From Pilosibacter fragilis (GTDB lineage: Bacteria; Bacillota; Clostridia; Lachnospirales; Lachnospiraceae), in NCBI RefSeq assembly GCF_032490495.1, contig NZ_JAVYJB010000006.1:194781-258780 (forward strand): a stretch of 64,000 nucleotides of DNA, in the 5' to 3' direction. The position numbers and the translations under genes are program-made. Below, in pieces: positions 8,982 through 17,856 of the stretch; the stretch's first letter is position 1, and each line of letters opens with the position of its first letter. The notes beneath the pieces were generated by a model, which saw only the letters and a program-made list of their open reading frames with translations, searched no databases and was not told the origin of the DNA.

Positions 8982-9200
8982 CGGTTAACGGAATGCAGCA
9001 TGAGGGGGAGCGCCCTGGTGCTGCGGTCAATTCAATTACTTGATGACGAAGACCAGATTGCGAGGGAGTCCGTGTTCCGGGCTGAGAGGATCCCAGAAAG
9101 GATCGACCGTCCCATGCCGCGGATCCATGTCCGCGGCTTGTCAGCATTCTGCCTGAAAGTCATTTTTACGGCATGCTGCAGAAGGCATGCCTTTTTCTTT
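8982..9200 (+). promoter_or_regulatory. Structured leader with TPP-aptamer-like half, candidate variant riboswitch
   Basis: GGGAGTCC (9064-9071), then GGGCTGAGAGGATC and GATCGACC (to 9108), match the 5' half of the TPP aptamer. The second TPP switch in this window (20290-20374) reads GGGCTGAGAGGA and then TCGACCC in the same order. The canonical 3' half (CTGAT, GCGTAGG) is absent; instead an 8-bp stem (9116-9137, arms GCCGCGGA and TCCGCGGC) encloses TCCATG. A terminator follows at 9170-9200. Promoter, structure and terminator in this order fit a regulatory leader; its ligand is unknown. Confidence 0.5.
9170..9200 (+). terminator. Intrinsic terminator inside the PhnDCE leader
   Basis: GGCATGC (9170-9176) and GCATGCC (9185-9191) form a stem followed by TTTTTCTTT. 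It lies upstream of the operon it would otherwise end, so it is probably an attenuator. Confidence 0.75.
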
Positions 9201-9384
9201 ATCCGCCTGTATCTTCAGGATCTATGGCAGCTGAACGCGTTCTATTTCATTTTATTCGGAACACTCACGCTCCCACAGCGTCCTGACCATTGGCGGATAT
9301 TGAAACTATTTCACCGTATTTCCCGGTGTCCCATTCTTTCAGCAGAAAATATATTCTGCCCTGACGGGCTATGGAGGTATTATC

Positions 9385-10485
9385 ATGAGAAAATTTGTTG
9401 TACCCGCTCTCTCCCTGGCGCTCTGCCTCGGACTCACTGCAGGATGTTCTTCCAAAACGGACGCACCGGCTGCTTCCACCGGGGAGACCACAGCTGCCGC
9501 TTCTGCGGAAAGCACTTCTGAAGCAGCCGCTTCCGCAGAGACAAAATCCATCGATTCCTTAAAGATCGCTTTCTCCCCGTACGCGGACGCAGATACGATC
9601 ACGACAGCAACAGAGCCGTTAGAGAACCTTTTAAAAGAAACACTGCTTGAAAAAGGCTACGATGTCAAAGACATCGACATGACCGTCGGAACAAGCTACA
9701 CTGCTGTCGGTGAGGCACTGAGCGCAGGAAGCGCTGATATCGGATTTATCTCCGGAGGAAACTATGTCCTGTTCTCCGATGACTGCGACGTTCTCCTCAC
9801 GGCTCTCCGCTACGCCATCAACAAGGACTCCGAAGATCCGAAGGAATGGAACGACGGCACCATCGAGGAAAACACAGACAAAATGAGCACATATTACCGC
9901 TCCATCATTCTCGCAGGACCGAGTGAAAAAGGTCAGGAGCTCTTGGCAAAGGTCAACAACGGCGAGGAACTTACCTGGGATGACTTAAACAGCGCCACCT
10001 GGGCAGTCATGGGACCGACCTCCGCGTCCGGCTACATTTATCCGTCCTTATGGTTAAACGAGCGCTACGGAAAGACCATCGCTGACCTCGCAAATGCGGT
10101 CCAGTCTGATTCCTACACCACCTCCCTTGCCCGCCTCGCCTCCGGACAGGCAGACCTCATGGTCTCCTACGGCCATATCCGCACAAAATATGCGCCGGAC
10201 TGGAAAGAGAAATTCGGCGGCACTGATGATATGGTAAAGCAGACAGGCATCATCGGCGTCACAGAGGGAATCTACAACGATATGATCGCATACAGCAAAA
10301 CTTCCGACCTTATGCAGGACGCTGACTTCCGTCAGGCTCTCGGTGATTCCTTCATCGAGATCGCAGGAACTGATGAAGGCAAAGACATCATCAAAGTCTT
10401 CAGTCAGGTCGGCTACGAGTGGGGCGATGACGCGAACTATGACGGGGAACGCGCCGCACAGGAAATGTTAAAGTCTATGAACTAA
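9385..10485 (+). CDS. phnD: PhnD-type ABC transporter, substrate-binding lipoprotein
   Basis: Lipoprotein of 366 residues with signal peptide and lipobox LTAGC, a Ala/Ser/Thr linker, and then a periplasmic-binding-like domain of the PhnD family (phosphate, phosphite or phosphonate binding). Typical parts are LKIAFSPYADADTI, the ADIGFISGGNYVLF segment and VMGPTSASGYIYPSLWL. GGAGG lies 9-13 nt before the ATG. Nothing else from phosphonate degradation is present, and the leader resembles a TPP aptamer, so the true substrate may be something other than a phosphonate. Confidence 0.8.
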   Translation: MRKFVVPALSLALCLGLTAGCSSKTDAPAASTGETTAAASAESTSEAAASAETKSIDSLKIAFSPYADADTITTATEPLENLLKETLLEKGYDVKDIDMTVGTSYTAVGEALSAGSADIGFISGGNYVLFSDDCDVLLTALRYAINKDSEDPKEWNDGTIEENTDKMSTYYRSIILAGPSEKGQELLAKVNNGEELTWDDLNSATWAVMGPTSASGYIYPSLWLNERYGKTIADLANAVQSDSYTTSLARLASGQADLMVSYGHIRTKYAPDWKEKFGGTDDMVKQTGIIGVTEGIYNDMIAYSKTSDLMQDADFRQALGDSFIEIAGTDEGKDIIKVFSQVGYEWGDDANYDGERAAQEMLKSMN

Positions 10486-10534
10486 ACAGGTTCCAGTTTT
10501 TTACTGATTCATTATTTGTAAGGCAGGTATCTTC

Positions 10535-11293
10535 ATGGAAATCGTTCTTCAGAACATTGGAAAACAATTTAAAAACGGGACACGCGCCCTGGACCATGTA
10601 ACCTTTACCATCCCTCAGGGCGAGTTCGTCTCCGTGATCGGTCCGTCCGGAGCTGGAAAAACCACCCTGTTCCGGATCTTAAACGGCATGGAGACGCCGG
10701 GGGACGGGGCTGTCCTTTTTGATGGCAGCGACATATCGTCCATGTCCGAAACCGCCAGGAAGAATGTAAAGAGATCCATCGGCACCATCTATCAGGATTT
10801 CTGTCTCGTGGAAAATTCCACCTGCCTTGCAAATGTGCTCACTGCCTGTCTGCCGGATATGGGATTTTTCCCCGCTGTGTTCGGAATCTATGGAAAAAAG
10901 CGCCGGGCAGAAGCACTGAAATTTCTTGACCGCGTGGGACTCTTGGAAAAATCAGAAGAACCGGTAAAAAATCTCTCCGGTGGTCAGAAACAGCGCGCCG
11001 CCATCGCGAGAGCCCTCATGCGTCATCCAAAAATACTGCTGGCTGATGAGCCCGCCGCCTCCTTGGATCCGGTCACTGGGCGGCAGATCCTGACACTTTT
11101 AAAGGAGATTCAGGAAAAGGATGGCGTCACGATTCTTATGAACAGCCATAACCTTGAATTTTCTCAGGAGTTTTCCGACCGGATCATCGGGCTGAAGGAC
11201 GGAAATGTGGTTTTTGATGGAACGCCATCGGAAATGAATGAGGAAATCTTGAGAAACATTTATCTTAGTCTCGAAGACTCCCACCTGTCTTAG
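10535..11293 (+). CDS. phnC: PhnC-type ABC transporter, ATPase
   Basis: ATP-binding subunit of 252 residues with Walker A GPSGAGKTT, signature NLSGGQKQRAAIARAL, Walker B ILLADEPAASLDP and switch histidine in ILMNSHNLEF. The order and sequence fit PhnC, which powers the PhnD/PhnE importers. It lies 49 bp after phnD and ends just before the permease frame, so the three genes form one operon. Confidence 0.85.
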   Translation: MEIVLQNIGKQFKNGTRALDHVTFTIPQGEFVSVIGPSGAGKTTLFRILNGMETPGDGAVLFDGSDISSMSETARKNVKRSIGTIYQDFCLVENSTCLANVLTACLPDMGFFPAVFGIYGKKRRAEALKFLDRVGLLEKSEEPVKNLSGGQKQRAAIARALMRHPKILLADEPAASLDPVTGRQILTLLKEIQEKDGVTILMNSHNLEFSQEFSDRIIGLKDGNVVFDGTPSEMNEEILRNIYLSLEDSHLS

Positions 11294-11380
11294 GTTATGA
11301 ATAATAGGACTCTGCTATTTATGCATTTATCCATCCCAACGGATCCTTGCAGAGAAGCATTTCAGAGGAGGAAGCAATCC

Positions 11381-12943
11381 ATGTACAGAAATCGAAAAAA
11401 TTATATAAAACCTGCCGGCTGGATCCTCTTCCTTCTCTGCTTTTACGCCGCCGCGTCCTTCACCGGATGTGATCCGGCTCTTTTTGTTTCAAGGAGCTCC
11501 CATCTTTCAGATCTGGCGGCCGACATGATGCGGCCGGATCTCTCTTATTTTCCAAAGATCCTGCTGCCGCTCTTTTACACGATCCAGATGTCCGTTACTG
11601 GTACCGTAACAGGATCCGCTCTGGCACTGATCGTTTCCCCTTTCGGCGCTGTGCCCCTGCATTTTCCGTCCTGGGCAAGGCGTTTGCTGCGTCTCCTGAT
11701 CCAGATACTCCGGTCTTTTCCGGCGCTGATCCTGGCGCTCGCCGCGACCTTTCTCTTCGGACTCGGAACCTTTGCGGGAACCTTCGCGATCACTCTCTAC
11801 ACCTTTGCGATCATGACTAAGCTCACCTACGAGGATGCGGAACATACGGACACAGCCCCCTATCAGGCCCTTATCTCTATGGGCTGCGCCCGTTTCCCGG
11901 CATTTATCCATGCCGTCCTGCCGGAGATTTTGCCCGCGTTTCTGACAAACGCCCTGTACCTCTTTGAAACGAATGTGCGGCACAGCTCTATCCTCGGATA
12001 CGTAGGGGCAGGCGGGATCGGCCTGATCCTAAACGAAAAGATCTCCTGGAGGGAATTCCACAAGGTCGGAACGATCCTGCTGCTGCTCTTTCTCACCGTC
12101 TGTGTCATCGAGTACGCAAACCGGTATTTTACAGCTGTGATCCACAGCGGACAGATTACAGAACTTTTTTCAGGCAGCAAAGCCTTGTCTAAAAAAGCCT
12201 GTGTCTCTGTACGGATGATCCTTTTCGTTTTCACTGCCCTCTTCCTCTTCTGCCTCGCGGCCCAGACCCCGCCGGATTTTTCAAGGACAAGTGCCGCGGC
12301 GTTAAAAAGTATGGCAGCCGGACTCACGCATCCGGACTGGAGCTTCTTTTTCTCCGCAAAGAAAGACGGGCTCGGCTATCTGCTTCTTGAGACCATCTGC
12401 ATTGCCATTGTCGGAACAGCCATCGGTGCTTTCCTTGCCGCACCCCTTGCCTTTCTCAACACAAGACGCTTTGTCCCTGCTCCGACCGTTTTTTTCTTTA
12501 ACCTGATCCTCATGGCGATCCGGTCGATCCCGTTTCTGATCTATGGTCTGATCTTTATCCGGGTCTCCGGTCCCGGCGCCTTCACAGGTGTCCTGACGTT
12601 AGCCGTCTGCAGCATCGGACTTCTCACAAAGCGCTTCACCGAATGTCTGGAGGCCATCGATCCCGGCCCGTACCGGGCGCTCCTCGCCATGGGTGTCCAC
12701 CCGGTTCCAGCCGTCTGCCACAGCGTTCTCCCGCAGCTCGCCCCAGCATTCTGCTCCGCCGTCCTCTACCGCTTTGACGTCAATATCCGTGAGGCGTCCG
12801 TTCTCGGACTCGTGGGCGCAGGCGGGATCGGCGCACCGCTTATCTTCGCGATGAACCAGTATGACTGGAATAAGGCTGGAGCGATCCTTTTGGGACTGAT
12901 TCTGCTTGTGTGGGGCGTGGATATTCTGTCTTCACGCAGATAA
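11381..12943 (+). CDS. phnE: PhnE-type ABC permease, two permease domains fused
   Basis: Membrane protein of 520 residues made of two PhnE-like halves joined head to tail. Each half ends with the same ATPase-contact and closing region: SSILGYVGAGGIGLILN in the first half and ASVLGLVGAGGIGAPLI in the second. Ordinary PhnE is about 260-300 residues and works as a dimer, so this is an internal fusion of both subunits. The start at 11381 has CAGAGGAGGAAG upstream; an earlier ATG at 11297 is in frame but lacks such a site. Confidence 0.85.
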   Translation: MYRNRKNYIKPAGWILFLLCFYAAASFTGCDPALFVSRSSHLSDLAADMMRPDLSYFPKILLPLFYTIQMSVTGTVTGSALALIVSPFGAVPLHFPSWARRLLRLLIQILRSFPALILALAATFLFGLGTFAGTFAITLYTFAIMTKLTYEDAEHTDTAPYQALISMGCARFPAFIHAVLPEILPAFLTNALYLFETNVRHSSILGYVGAGGIGLILNEKISWREFHKVGTILLLLFLTVCVIEYANRYFTAVIHSGQITELFSGSKALSKKACVSVRMILFVFTALFLFCLAAQTPPDFSRTSAAALKSMAAGLTHPDWSFFFSAKKDGLGYLLLETICIAIVGTAIGAFLAAPLAFLNTRRFVPAPTVFFFNLILMAIRSIPFLIYGLIFIRVSGPGAFTGVLTLAVCSIGLLTKRFTECLEAIDPGPYRALLAMGVHPVPAVCHSVLPQLAPAFCSAVLYRFDVNIREASVLGLVGAGGIGAPLIFAMNQYDWNKAGAILLGLILLVWGVDILSSRR

Positions 12944-13061
12944 AATAAATCCCTGCTCTTTCATCTCTTTTTAGGACTGTTTGCAGAAATTCCATCCTGC
13001 CCAGAAATATGCTTTCTACAACTGACGTCCAGCATGAACTACATAGATTTTATAAATAGTA

Positions 13062-13108
13062 AAAAGACCTTTTGACACAAAATAATCAACGATGTCAAAA
13101 GGTCTTTT
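13062..13108. terminator. Bidirectional terminator between convergent genes
   Basis: Perfect 16-bp stem (AAAAGACCTTTTGACA at 13062-13077 and its complement at 13093-13108) with A/T runs on both sides. It separates the plus-strand phnE from the minus-strand surface-protein gene. Confidence 0.85.
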
Positions 13109-13195
13109 ATTCATTTTTTGACCCGGACACACAGGTCATCAGCCGCCTGTGCTCAGGTTTCACCTTCTACCGGATAGTTAGCCATATATATTGTC

Positions 13196-15787
13196 TTAGC
13201 TCGTCGGTTTCCTCCATTCTGTCGCGCCTGTCGACGCAGCAACAGGTTTCAGTCCCTGTTTTTCTACAAATTGATGGAGCATCTCCGCAGTCTCAGCGCG
13301 GGTAACCGTGCCCTTCAGATCAAGAAGATCGATGCCGGCTGCCATGCCACTCTGCGTAGTATCATAACCCTTGACCTGTGCGTAGCGATAAAAGATCGAT
13401 GCAAGCTGTTCACGCGTAACAGGATCATCCGGACCAAATTTCTTGCCGTCAGAGTCTCCCATAATACCGTTTTGCTGTGCCCAGGTTACCGCATCGTAAA
13501 CCCCTACGGTACCGGGACCGTACTCAACATCCGTAAAGTGGTTCTTTCCCTCAACGGCAGGGCTGCCCGCCATACGGTAGAAGATCACCGCGATCTGGGC
13601 ACGGGTGATATTGGTGTTCGGTGCAAAGGTCGTTGCGCTGATTCCGGACATCAATCCCTTCTCATAGACAAACATCACAACCTTATAAAACCAATCGTTC
13701 GCATACACATCTGTAAATGGATTCGTCCCTGCGTCTGGATCGCTCTTTATCCAGCCGGCGTAAACCGTCCTGTTTCCGATCATCCTGAGTTCCGTGATCC
13801 TCTGTGTCAATGCCTGGTCGGAATACCAGCCGGTAAAATCATAGCCCTCACGGGTCGGAATATAATCGGAAAGGCTGACCGTCTTACCGTAGGTTCCCCC
13901 AATTGCACTTATGCCGCCGCCACCGTTCGCATGGAAGTTCAGCATATAGCTTGTGGTATCATCGCTGCTTCCGGAACTGCTGCTGTCCTTTTTCGGGGTC
14001 GTCGGGACCGTTGGAACCGTGGGTGTCGTTGGAATCGTAGGTGTCGTCGGAATCGTAGGTGTCGTCGGGGTCGTAGGTGTCGTCGGGGTCGTAGGTGTCG
14101 TCGGGGTCGTAGGATCCTTCGGGATAGCCTGTCCTGCCGCAATTCTGATACCACAGCCCTTACAATAGGTGTCCCCCGTATAGCCATCTGCGCTGGCGGT
14201 GGCCTCAACTCTGCCGCGCACCTCGGTGCCGCCCGTGTGATGATCTGGATTCAGTTCCCCATAAGCCGCGCCGCAGACAGAACACACCGCCTGATCTTTG
14301 CAGGTGGCTGTTCCGCCGGAGTGATCTTCCCTGATGTCACTTGCCTCACAGTGGATGCATTTCTTCCAATGTTGATCGGCATTGCTCTGCCATTCGCCCC
14401 ATGCGTGAATACACACATCCGGATTTTCGGGCTCCGGTATCACGATCACAAGTCTCCAGCTGGCATAAAACACCACATTCTCCGTAACAGGAAAAATGTC
14501 TCCCGGGCAGCCCGCTTCCTCTCCATCAGGATTATCCAGCGCCCAGTAATCAAGGATCGCTGATTGATATGAAAAACCAGACTCCGGAAGAACGTAATCC
14601 CCGGATATGCCTTCAACTGACTCCATATATCCCGGTGCTCCGTCTCCATTAAAAGAGACCGTGTAAGTTTCGCCCATTACCTTCCAGTTTGTCCATGCAG
14701 CTGCAAATATTTCTTTATACGCGTCAGGAACGTATATCTTCAGATTCTCCGGCCATGATTCACCGGGCAGATAAAATGCAAATGACAAGACTGCTTCATC
14801 CGGATCTTTCCAATGGGTGTGAACTTGCCCAAGTTGCGGGCATTCATGAAACGCGAAGGGCATCACAGATTTGACACTACCGGGAATATCAATCTGCCTG
14901 AGGGTGTTACAGCCCTTAAAAGCGGCACTCCCTATTGTTTTGACTGTTTTTGGAATTTGCACCTCACTGAGTCTTATGCATTTACTAAATGCATTTTGTC
15001 CAATCGTTGTCACTCCTTCCTCTATGACCACCTTGTCAATCTCAGACTTTTTGTCCTCCCAGGGACACCTTTTACCGGAACTAGTATTGTCGAAATCAGG
15101 CATTTCCCCTTTACCGGATATCGTAATGGTCTTATTGTCTCTGCTGATCGTCCATTTAATATCTGTGCCGAGGATAGGATTCTGGATGTCAGGAAACGGT
15201 CCATACAGCACCGCGGCAACCTTCAGATAGCGAGCGATATCAAGTACGACCGAGTCCTCGACGGAAAGCTGTATCATTGCGTCCTCAACAGCCTTAAACT
15301 GAAGCCTTACCTCCTCGATGTTATCGTTATTGATATCCGTTACGTCCGGCAATGCATCGATCATTTCCTGTGCGCGATCGATAGAAGAGACTTTCCGCGC
15401 ATTGGACCGGGTGGCGATCGCTTTATTTTTCATAAGCGCTTTTGCTGTTATTGGAGTGCTTTCGCTGTCATATTGACAATTTAATTCTTTTGTGATGCAG
15501 CCGCTTTCCTCACTGCATACATGGCGGCACTCGGTGGCCTCCACCGCATCAGATGAGGTGGCCGCAGATTCCGTTATCTCCTTCTGCGGATAACATTCCA
15601 GCGTATGTTCATGGACACATTTTTCCATCCACGTATAACACTCCGGGGTATGTTTATGGCTGCCCGCTCCTTTTCTCATTTCTGCCGCCAATACAGGCAC
15701 AGAAACTAAAGAAAGCATCGTACAGATGCAGAGCAGTGCCGCATAGATCCGTTCTCTTTGTTTCTTTTGTTTTTCTGGATTTCTCAT
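13196..15787 (-). CDS. Large secreted surface protein with SLH-like repeats
   Basis: Protein of 863 residues. Order: signal peptide (to about 35); His/Cys-rich segments (HTPECYTW, HEHTLECYP, ECRHVC, about 43-95); a BspA-type leucine-rich repeat (VTTIGQNAFSKC, VKTIGSAAFKGC, about 255-320); a His/Cys zinc-ribbon-like stretch (about 425-515); a Thr-Pro linker of (TPT) repeats; a Listeria-Bacteroides/InlB-like repeat (FHANGGGG to YAGW); and three S-layer homology repeats (NPFTDVYANDWFYKVV, HFTDVEYGPG, and a degenerate third) near the C-terminus. The SLH part should hold it on secondary cell-wall polymer. A GGGGGAAAATCA ribosome site precedes the ATG. It lies just downstream of the small membrane protein and the sigma/PrsW operon. 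Confidence 0.85.
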   Translation of the reverse strand: MRNPEKQKKQRERIYAALLCICTMLSLVSVPVLAAEMRKGAGSHKHTPECYTWMEKCVHEHTLECYPQKEITESAATSSDAVEATECRHVCSEESGCITKELNCQYDSESTPITAKALMKNKAIATRSNARKVSSIDRAQEMIDALPDVTDINNDNIEEVRLQFKAVEDAMIQLSVEDSVVLDIARYLKVAAVLYGPFPDIQNPILGTDIKWTISRDNKTITISGKGEMPDFDNTSSGKRCPWEDKKSEIDKVVIEEGVTTIGQNAFSKCIRLSEVQIPKTVKTIGSAAFKGCNTLRQIDIPGSVKSVMPFAFHECPQLGQVHTHWKDPDEAVLSFAFYLPGESWPENLKIYVPDAYKEIFAAAWTNWKVMGETYTVSFNGDGAPGYMESVEGISGDYVLPESGFSYQSAILDYWALDNPDGEEAGCPGDIFPVTENVVFYASWRLVIVIPEPENPDVCIHAWGEWQSNADQHWKKCIHCEASDIREDHSGGTATCKDQAVCSVCGAAYGELNPDHHTGGTEVRGRVEATASADGYTGDTYCKGCGIRIAAGQAIPKDPTTPTTPTTPTTPTTPTTPTIPTTPTIPTTPTVPTVPTTPKKDSSSSGSSDDTTSYMLNFHANGGGGISAIGGTYGKTVSLSDYIPTREGYDFTGWYSDQALTQRITELRMIGNRTVYAGWIKSDPDAGTNPFTDVYANDWFYKVVMFVYEKGLMSGISATTFAPNTNITRAQIAVIFYRMAGSPAVEGKNHFTDVEYGPGTVGVYDAVTWAQQNGIMGDSDGKKFGPDDPVTREQLASIFYRYAQVKGYDTTQSGMAAGIDLLDLKGTVTRAETAEMLHQFVEKQGLKPVAASTGATEWRKPTS
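13990..14115. repeat. Minisatellite encoding the Thr-Pro linker
   Basis: Imperfect 9/18-bp units (GTCGTAGGTGTCGTCGGGG) repeated in tandem. On the minus strand they encode (T-P-T/I/V)n of the surface protein, a place where length variation by slippage is likely. Confidence 0.8.
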
Positions 15788-15803
15788 TGATTTTCCCCCA
15801 TTT

Positions 15804-16103
15804 CTATGCTATCTGTTTCCTTTTTCTGAACTTGATATATAAAGCAGTGAGCACAACTGCCGCGGTAAAGGAAATGACCGCTTCCAACACATATCCGCCC
15901 ACACCCTCATGCAGCAGGATCGCCCCGTACATTCCCGCGGCATCCATCGGCTGGCTCTGCACCGTCCCTACCGTTCCCAGAAGAGACAAAAACAGCAGAG
16001 CGCACAGTGCCGACAGACTGCGAATGCTTCGCCGCGCCTGTCGGCGGCGAGATTTCGCTATCCGCTCCTTTGCCAGTGCAACACGCTTTTGTGTATCGTA
16101 CAT
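15804..16103 (-). CDS. Small two-TM membrane protein, paralogue of the putative anti-sigma
   Basis: Protein of 99 residues beginning MYDTQKRVALAKERIAKSR. A basic cytoplasmic N-terminus is followed by one hydrophobic segment (LSALCALLFLSLLGTVG), an outer loop of about 30 residues, a second segment (AVISFTAAVVLTALYI) and a basic tail. The layout matches the protein at 17488-17856, including the KERIA/EERIA start, so the two look like paralogues. It lies 16 bp upstream of the surface-protein gene and probably shares its transcript. Function unknown; a role in export or regulation of that surface protein is inference. Confidence 0.65.
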   Translation of the reverse strand: MYDTQKRVALAKERIAKSRRRQARRSIRSLSALCALLFLSLLGTVGTVQSQPMDAAGMYGAILLHEGVGGYVLEAVISFTAAVVLTALYIKFRKRKQIA

Positions 16104-16201
16104 GCACACAAAACCTCCTTTCTGAAAACTCAGCTTAAAGGCCTTTCACTTATATAGGTACAAAAATCCGGAAAAACTCTCACCCGGAAAGCAGATTTTT
16201 C

Positions 16202-16232
16202 AAAAAAAATGAGAGCTGCTTAAAAACAGCTC
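16202..16232 (-). terminator. Terminator of the sigma/PrsW operon
   Basis: Minus-strand GAGCTG, an 8-nt loop and CAGCTC are followed shortly by a run of eight T residues (16202-16209). It separates prsW from the downstream small-protein and surface-protein genes. Confidence 0.75.
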
Positions 16233-16257
16233 CCAAAAATCACAAAATAAAATTATA

Positions 16258-16881
16258 TTACAGTGTCAGACGGCGGGCAATCAGCTTTCCCGCTGCCAAA
16301 ATCACTACAGGCAGAACATAGGCAGCATACTGCACTGCGCCGCCGTAAGCGATCAGCAGATTATAGAGCGCGTGAAACGTGATGGCTGCTCCCAGCAGAC
16401 CGCAGGTTCCGGCAATCTTCAGCCAGGTCCGCTGCCACACATACGCAATTCCTCCGCCTACAATGGCTCCGCAGATCACATGCATCGCTCCTGTTCCGAT
16501 CCCCCGGAAAAAAATAAAGGAAAAATGTCCGGCTCCATTTTGGATCAGGTAGCAGATATTTTCAAAGGTGGCAAAGGAAAGAGCTGTGATCACAGCGGAG
16601 ATTTTGATCTGTTCCGTCTTTGGCTCAAATATCAGAAGATAAAAGAGCAGAGGCAGAAGCTTCATGACCTCCTCCACCACCGGGGCAATCTCCGCAGTGG
16701 CGGCAAGGTTATCCGCACCATAAAGCGCGGCAAAAAAGGTATTGATATAAGCGGAAAGCAGACACGCCCCCATTCCTGCAAGGCAGAACAGAAAGAATTT
16801 TGTCTGTTGTTTTCCCATGCACAGGGCGGCGATCAGTAACGGCGATGCCATACAGATAAAAACATTTTCAATATACGTCAT
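16258..16881 (-). CDS. prsW: PrsW-type intramembrane metalloprotease
   Basis: Polytopic protein of 207 residues with the PrsW/CPBP signatures in order: VVEEVMKLLPLL (EExxK), SFATFENICYLI (glutamate in a membrane helix), MHVICGAIVGGG and FHALYNLL. In Bacillus subtilis PrsW starts cleavage of the anti-sigma RsiW. Here the gene is last in an operon that begins with a sigma factor and a small membrane protein, so the same job is likely. Its ATG overlaps the previous gene by 4 nt. Confidence 0.82.
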   Translation of the reverse strand: MTYIENVFICMASPLLIAALCMGKQQTKFFLFCLAGMGACLLSAYINTFFAALYGADNLAATAEIAPVVEEVMKLLPLLFYLLIFEPKTEQIKISAVITALSFATFENICYLIQNGAGHFSFIFFRGIGTGAMHVICGAIVGGGIAYVWQRTWLKIAGTCGLLGAAITFHALYNLLIAYGGAVQYAAYVLPVVILAAGKLIARRLTL

Positions 16882-17510
16882 TCCTGCACCGCCTTTCCCA
16901 TTGCCGGCAGCAAAGCGAACAAGCAGCCTGCCAGCAGAAGATCAAACCAGCAGTATGGGCTGAAAATGGAATCTCCCGGCCAGAAGCAGCCAGAAGTCCA
17001 GAGGGCATATTCTAATGCCGCATAGCAAAGGACCCAAATATGAAAATATTTCATACTATTTGCAGTTCCTCTCTGCCTTCTGGCATAGGCAAGTCCCCGG
17101 ATAGAAAAACAGGAAACAATGATCATCATACCGCACCAGAGCAGATTGGAGAGGATATCTCCAAATGTGCAGTAAAACATACACAGTGGAACACCGATCA
17201 GGACGGCACTCAGGGCCTTCCTGCACGGAAATCTCCTTTCTTCTGCCGAAGAAAGCGCGTATTGCAGCATGGAAAGGAAAATGACACTTGCTACCCAGCC
17301 GAACTCTGACACATAAAAGACCTGCGGTGTTTTGGAAAATAAGAGCAGATACATCGTCCAGTAGAAGGATCCAAGGAAGAAACAGCCATAAAAGCAGGTC
17401 AGCAGGAAATACTCCTGTTTCCGGCTTTTCAGATACCGGATACCGCCCAGGAAAAAGCCTAACAGGGTAACCGCGGCTTGCAAGAGGTTACTGATGACTT
17501 CCATCTGCAT
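16878..17510 (-). CDS. Unknown polytopic membrane protein in sigma operon
   Basis: Protein of 210 residues with about six hydrophobic segments and several cysteines in the loops (FYCTFGD, CFWPGDSIFSPYCWF). I recognise no domain. It overlaps the gene before it by 23 nt and prsW by 4 nt, so the proteins are probably made in equal amounts. It could be the signal-sensing partner of the protease; that is inference from position only. Confidence 0.7.
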   Translation of the reverse strand: MQMEVISNLLQAAVTLLGFFLGGIRYLKSRKQEYFLLTCFYGCFFLGSFYWTMYLLLFSKTPQVFYVSEFGWVASVIFLSMLQYALSSAEERRFPCRKALSAVLIGVPLCMFYCTFGDILSNLLWCGMMIIVSCFSIRGLAYARRQRGTANSMKYFHIWVLCYAALEYALWTSGCFWPGDSIFSPYCWFDLLLAGCLFALLPAMGKAVQE

Positions 17511-17856
17511 TTTCCCCCTTTTGCTCCCCTGTCTGTTCTTCTTCGTTCAGTCTACGGATGCGGAAACATAACACCGTCACGCACACGCCGAGAACAAAAG
17601 CGAGCAGTCCGACCACGATATATCCAAGTGCGGTGCTGCCGCCCAACATCGTCGCCGCTGTTTCAAAGCCAGAGGAAGTTCCCATCTCAATCCGGCTGAC
17701 AGTATCAGGCATGGAAAGGGAAACACCTACGATCACCGCAAGACATGCGGCCACGCAGCAAACTGCTGCAGCCCATTCTCTCCGCAGTCTTTTTTTGTAT
17801 TCTTTTTCCGCAATACGACGTTTTACTTCCGCGATCCGTTCCTCATTACTTCGCAT
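17488..17856 (-). CDS. Small two-TM protein, putative anti-sigma factor
   Basis: Protein of 122 residues: basic N-terminus MRSNEERIAEVKRRIAEKEY, TM1 (AAVCCVAACLAVIVGVSL), an outer loop of about 30 residues, TM2 (YIVVGLLAFVLGVCVTVL) and an acidic cytosolic tail. The start overlaps the sigma gene by 11 nt and has GGGAGG upstream. No zinc-finger anti-sigma motif is visible, so the assignment rests on position between a sigma factor and a PrsW-type protease and on topology. Confidence 0.6.
   Translation of the reverse strand: MRSNEERIAEVKRRIAEKEYKKRLRREWAAAVCCVAACLAVIVGVSLSMPDTVSRIEMGTSSGFETAATMLGGSTALGYIVVGLLAFVLGVCVTVLCFRIRRLNEEEQTGEQKGENADGSHQ

Noticed and set aside
8982..9200. Ordinary TPP riboswitch upstream of phnD
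   Set aside because: The 3' half (CTGAT and GCGTAGG) required for TPP binding is missing; reported instead as a variant candidate.
13990..14115. Tandem repeats that could be taken for a CRISPR array
   Set aside because: Units of 9/18 bp are contiguous without unique spacers and lie in frame inside the surface-protein gene (Thr-Pro linker).
13271..14563. Plus-strand open frame of 430 codons opposite the surface protein
   Set aside because: Antisense shadow: the minus frame has signal peptide, SLH and LRR repeats and a ribosome site; the plus frame has none.
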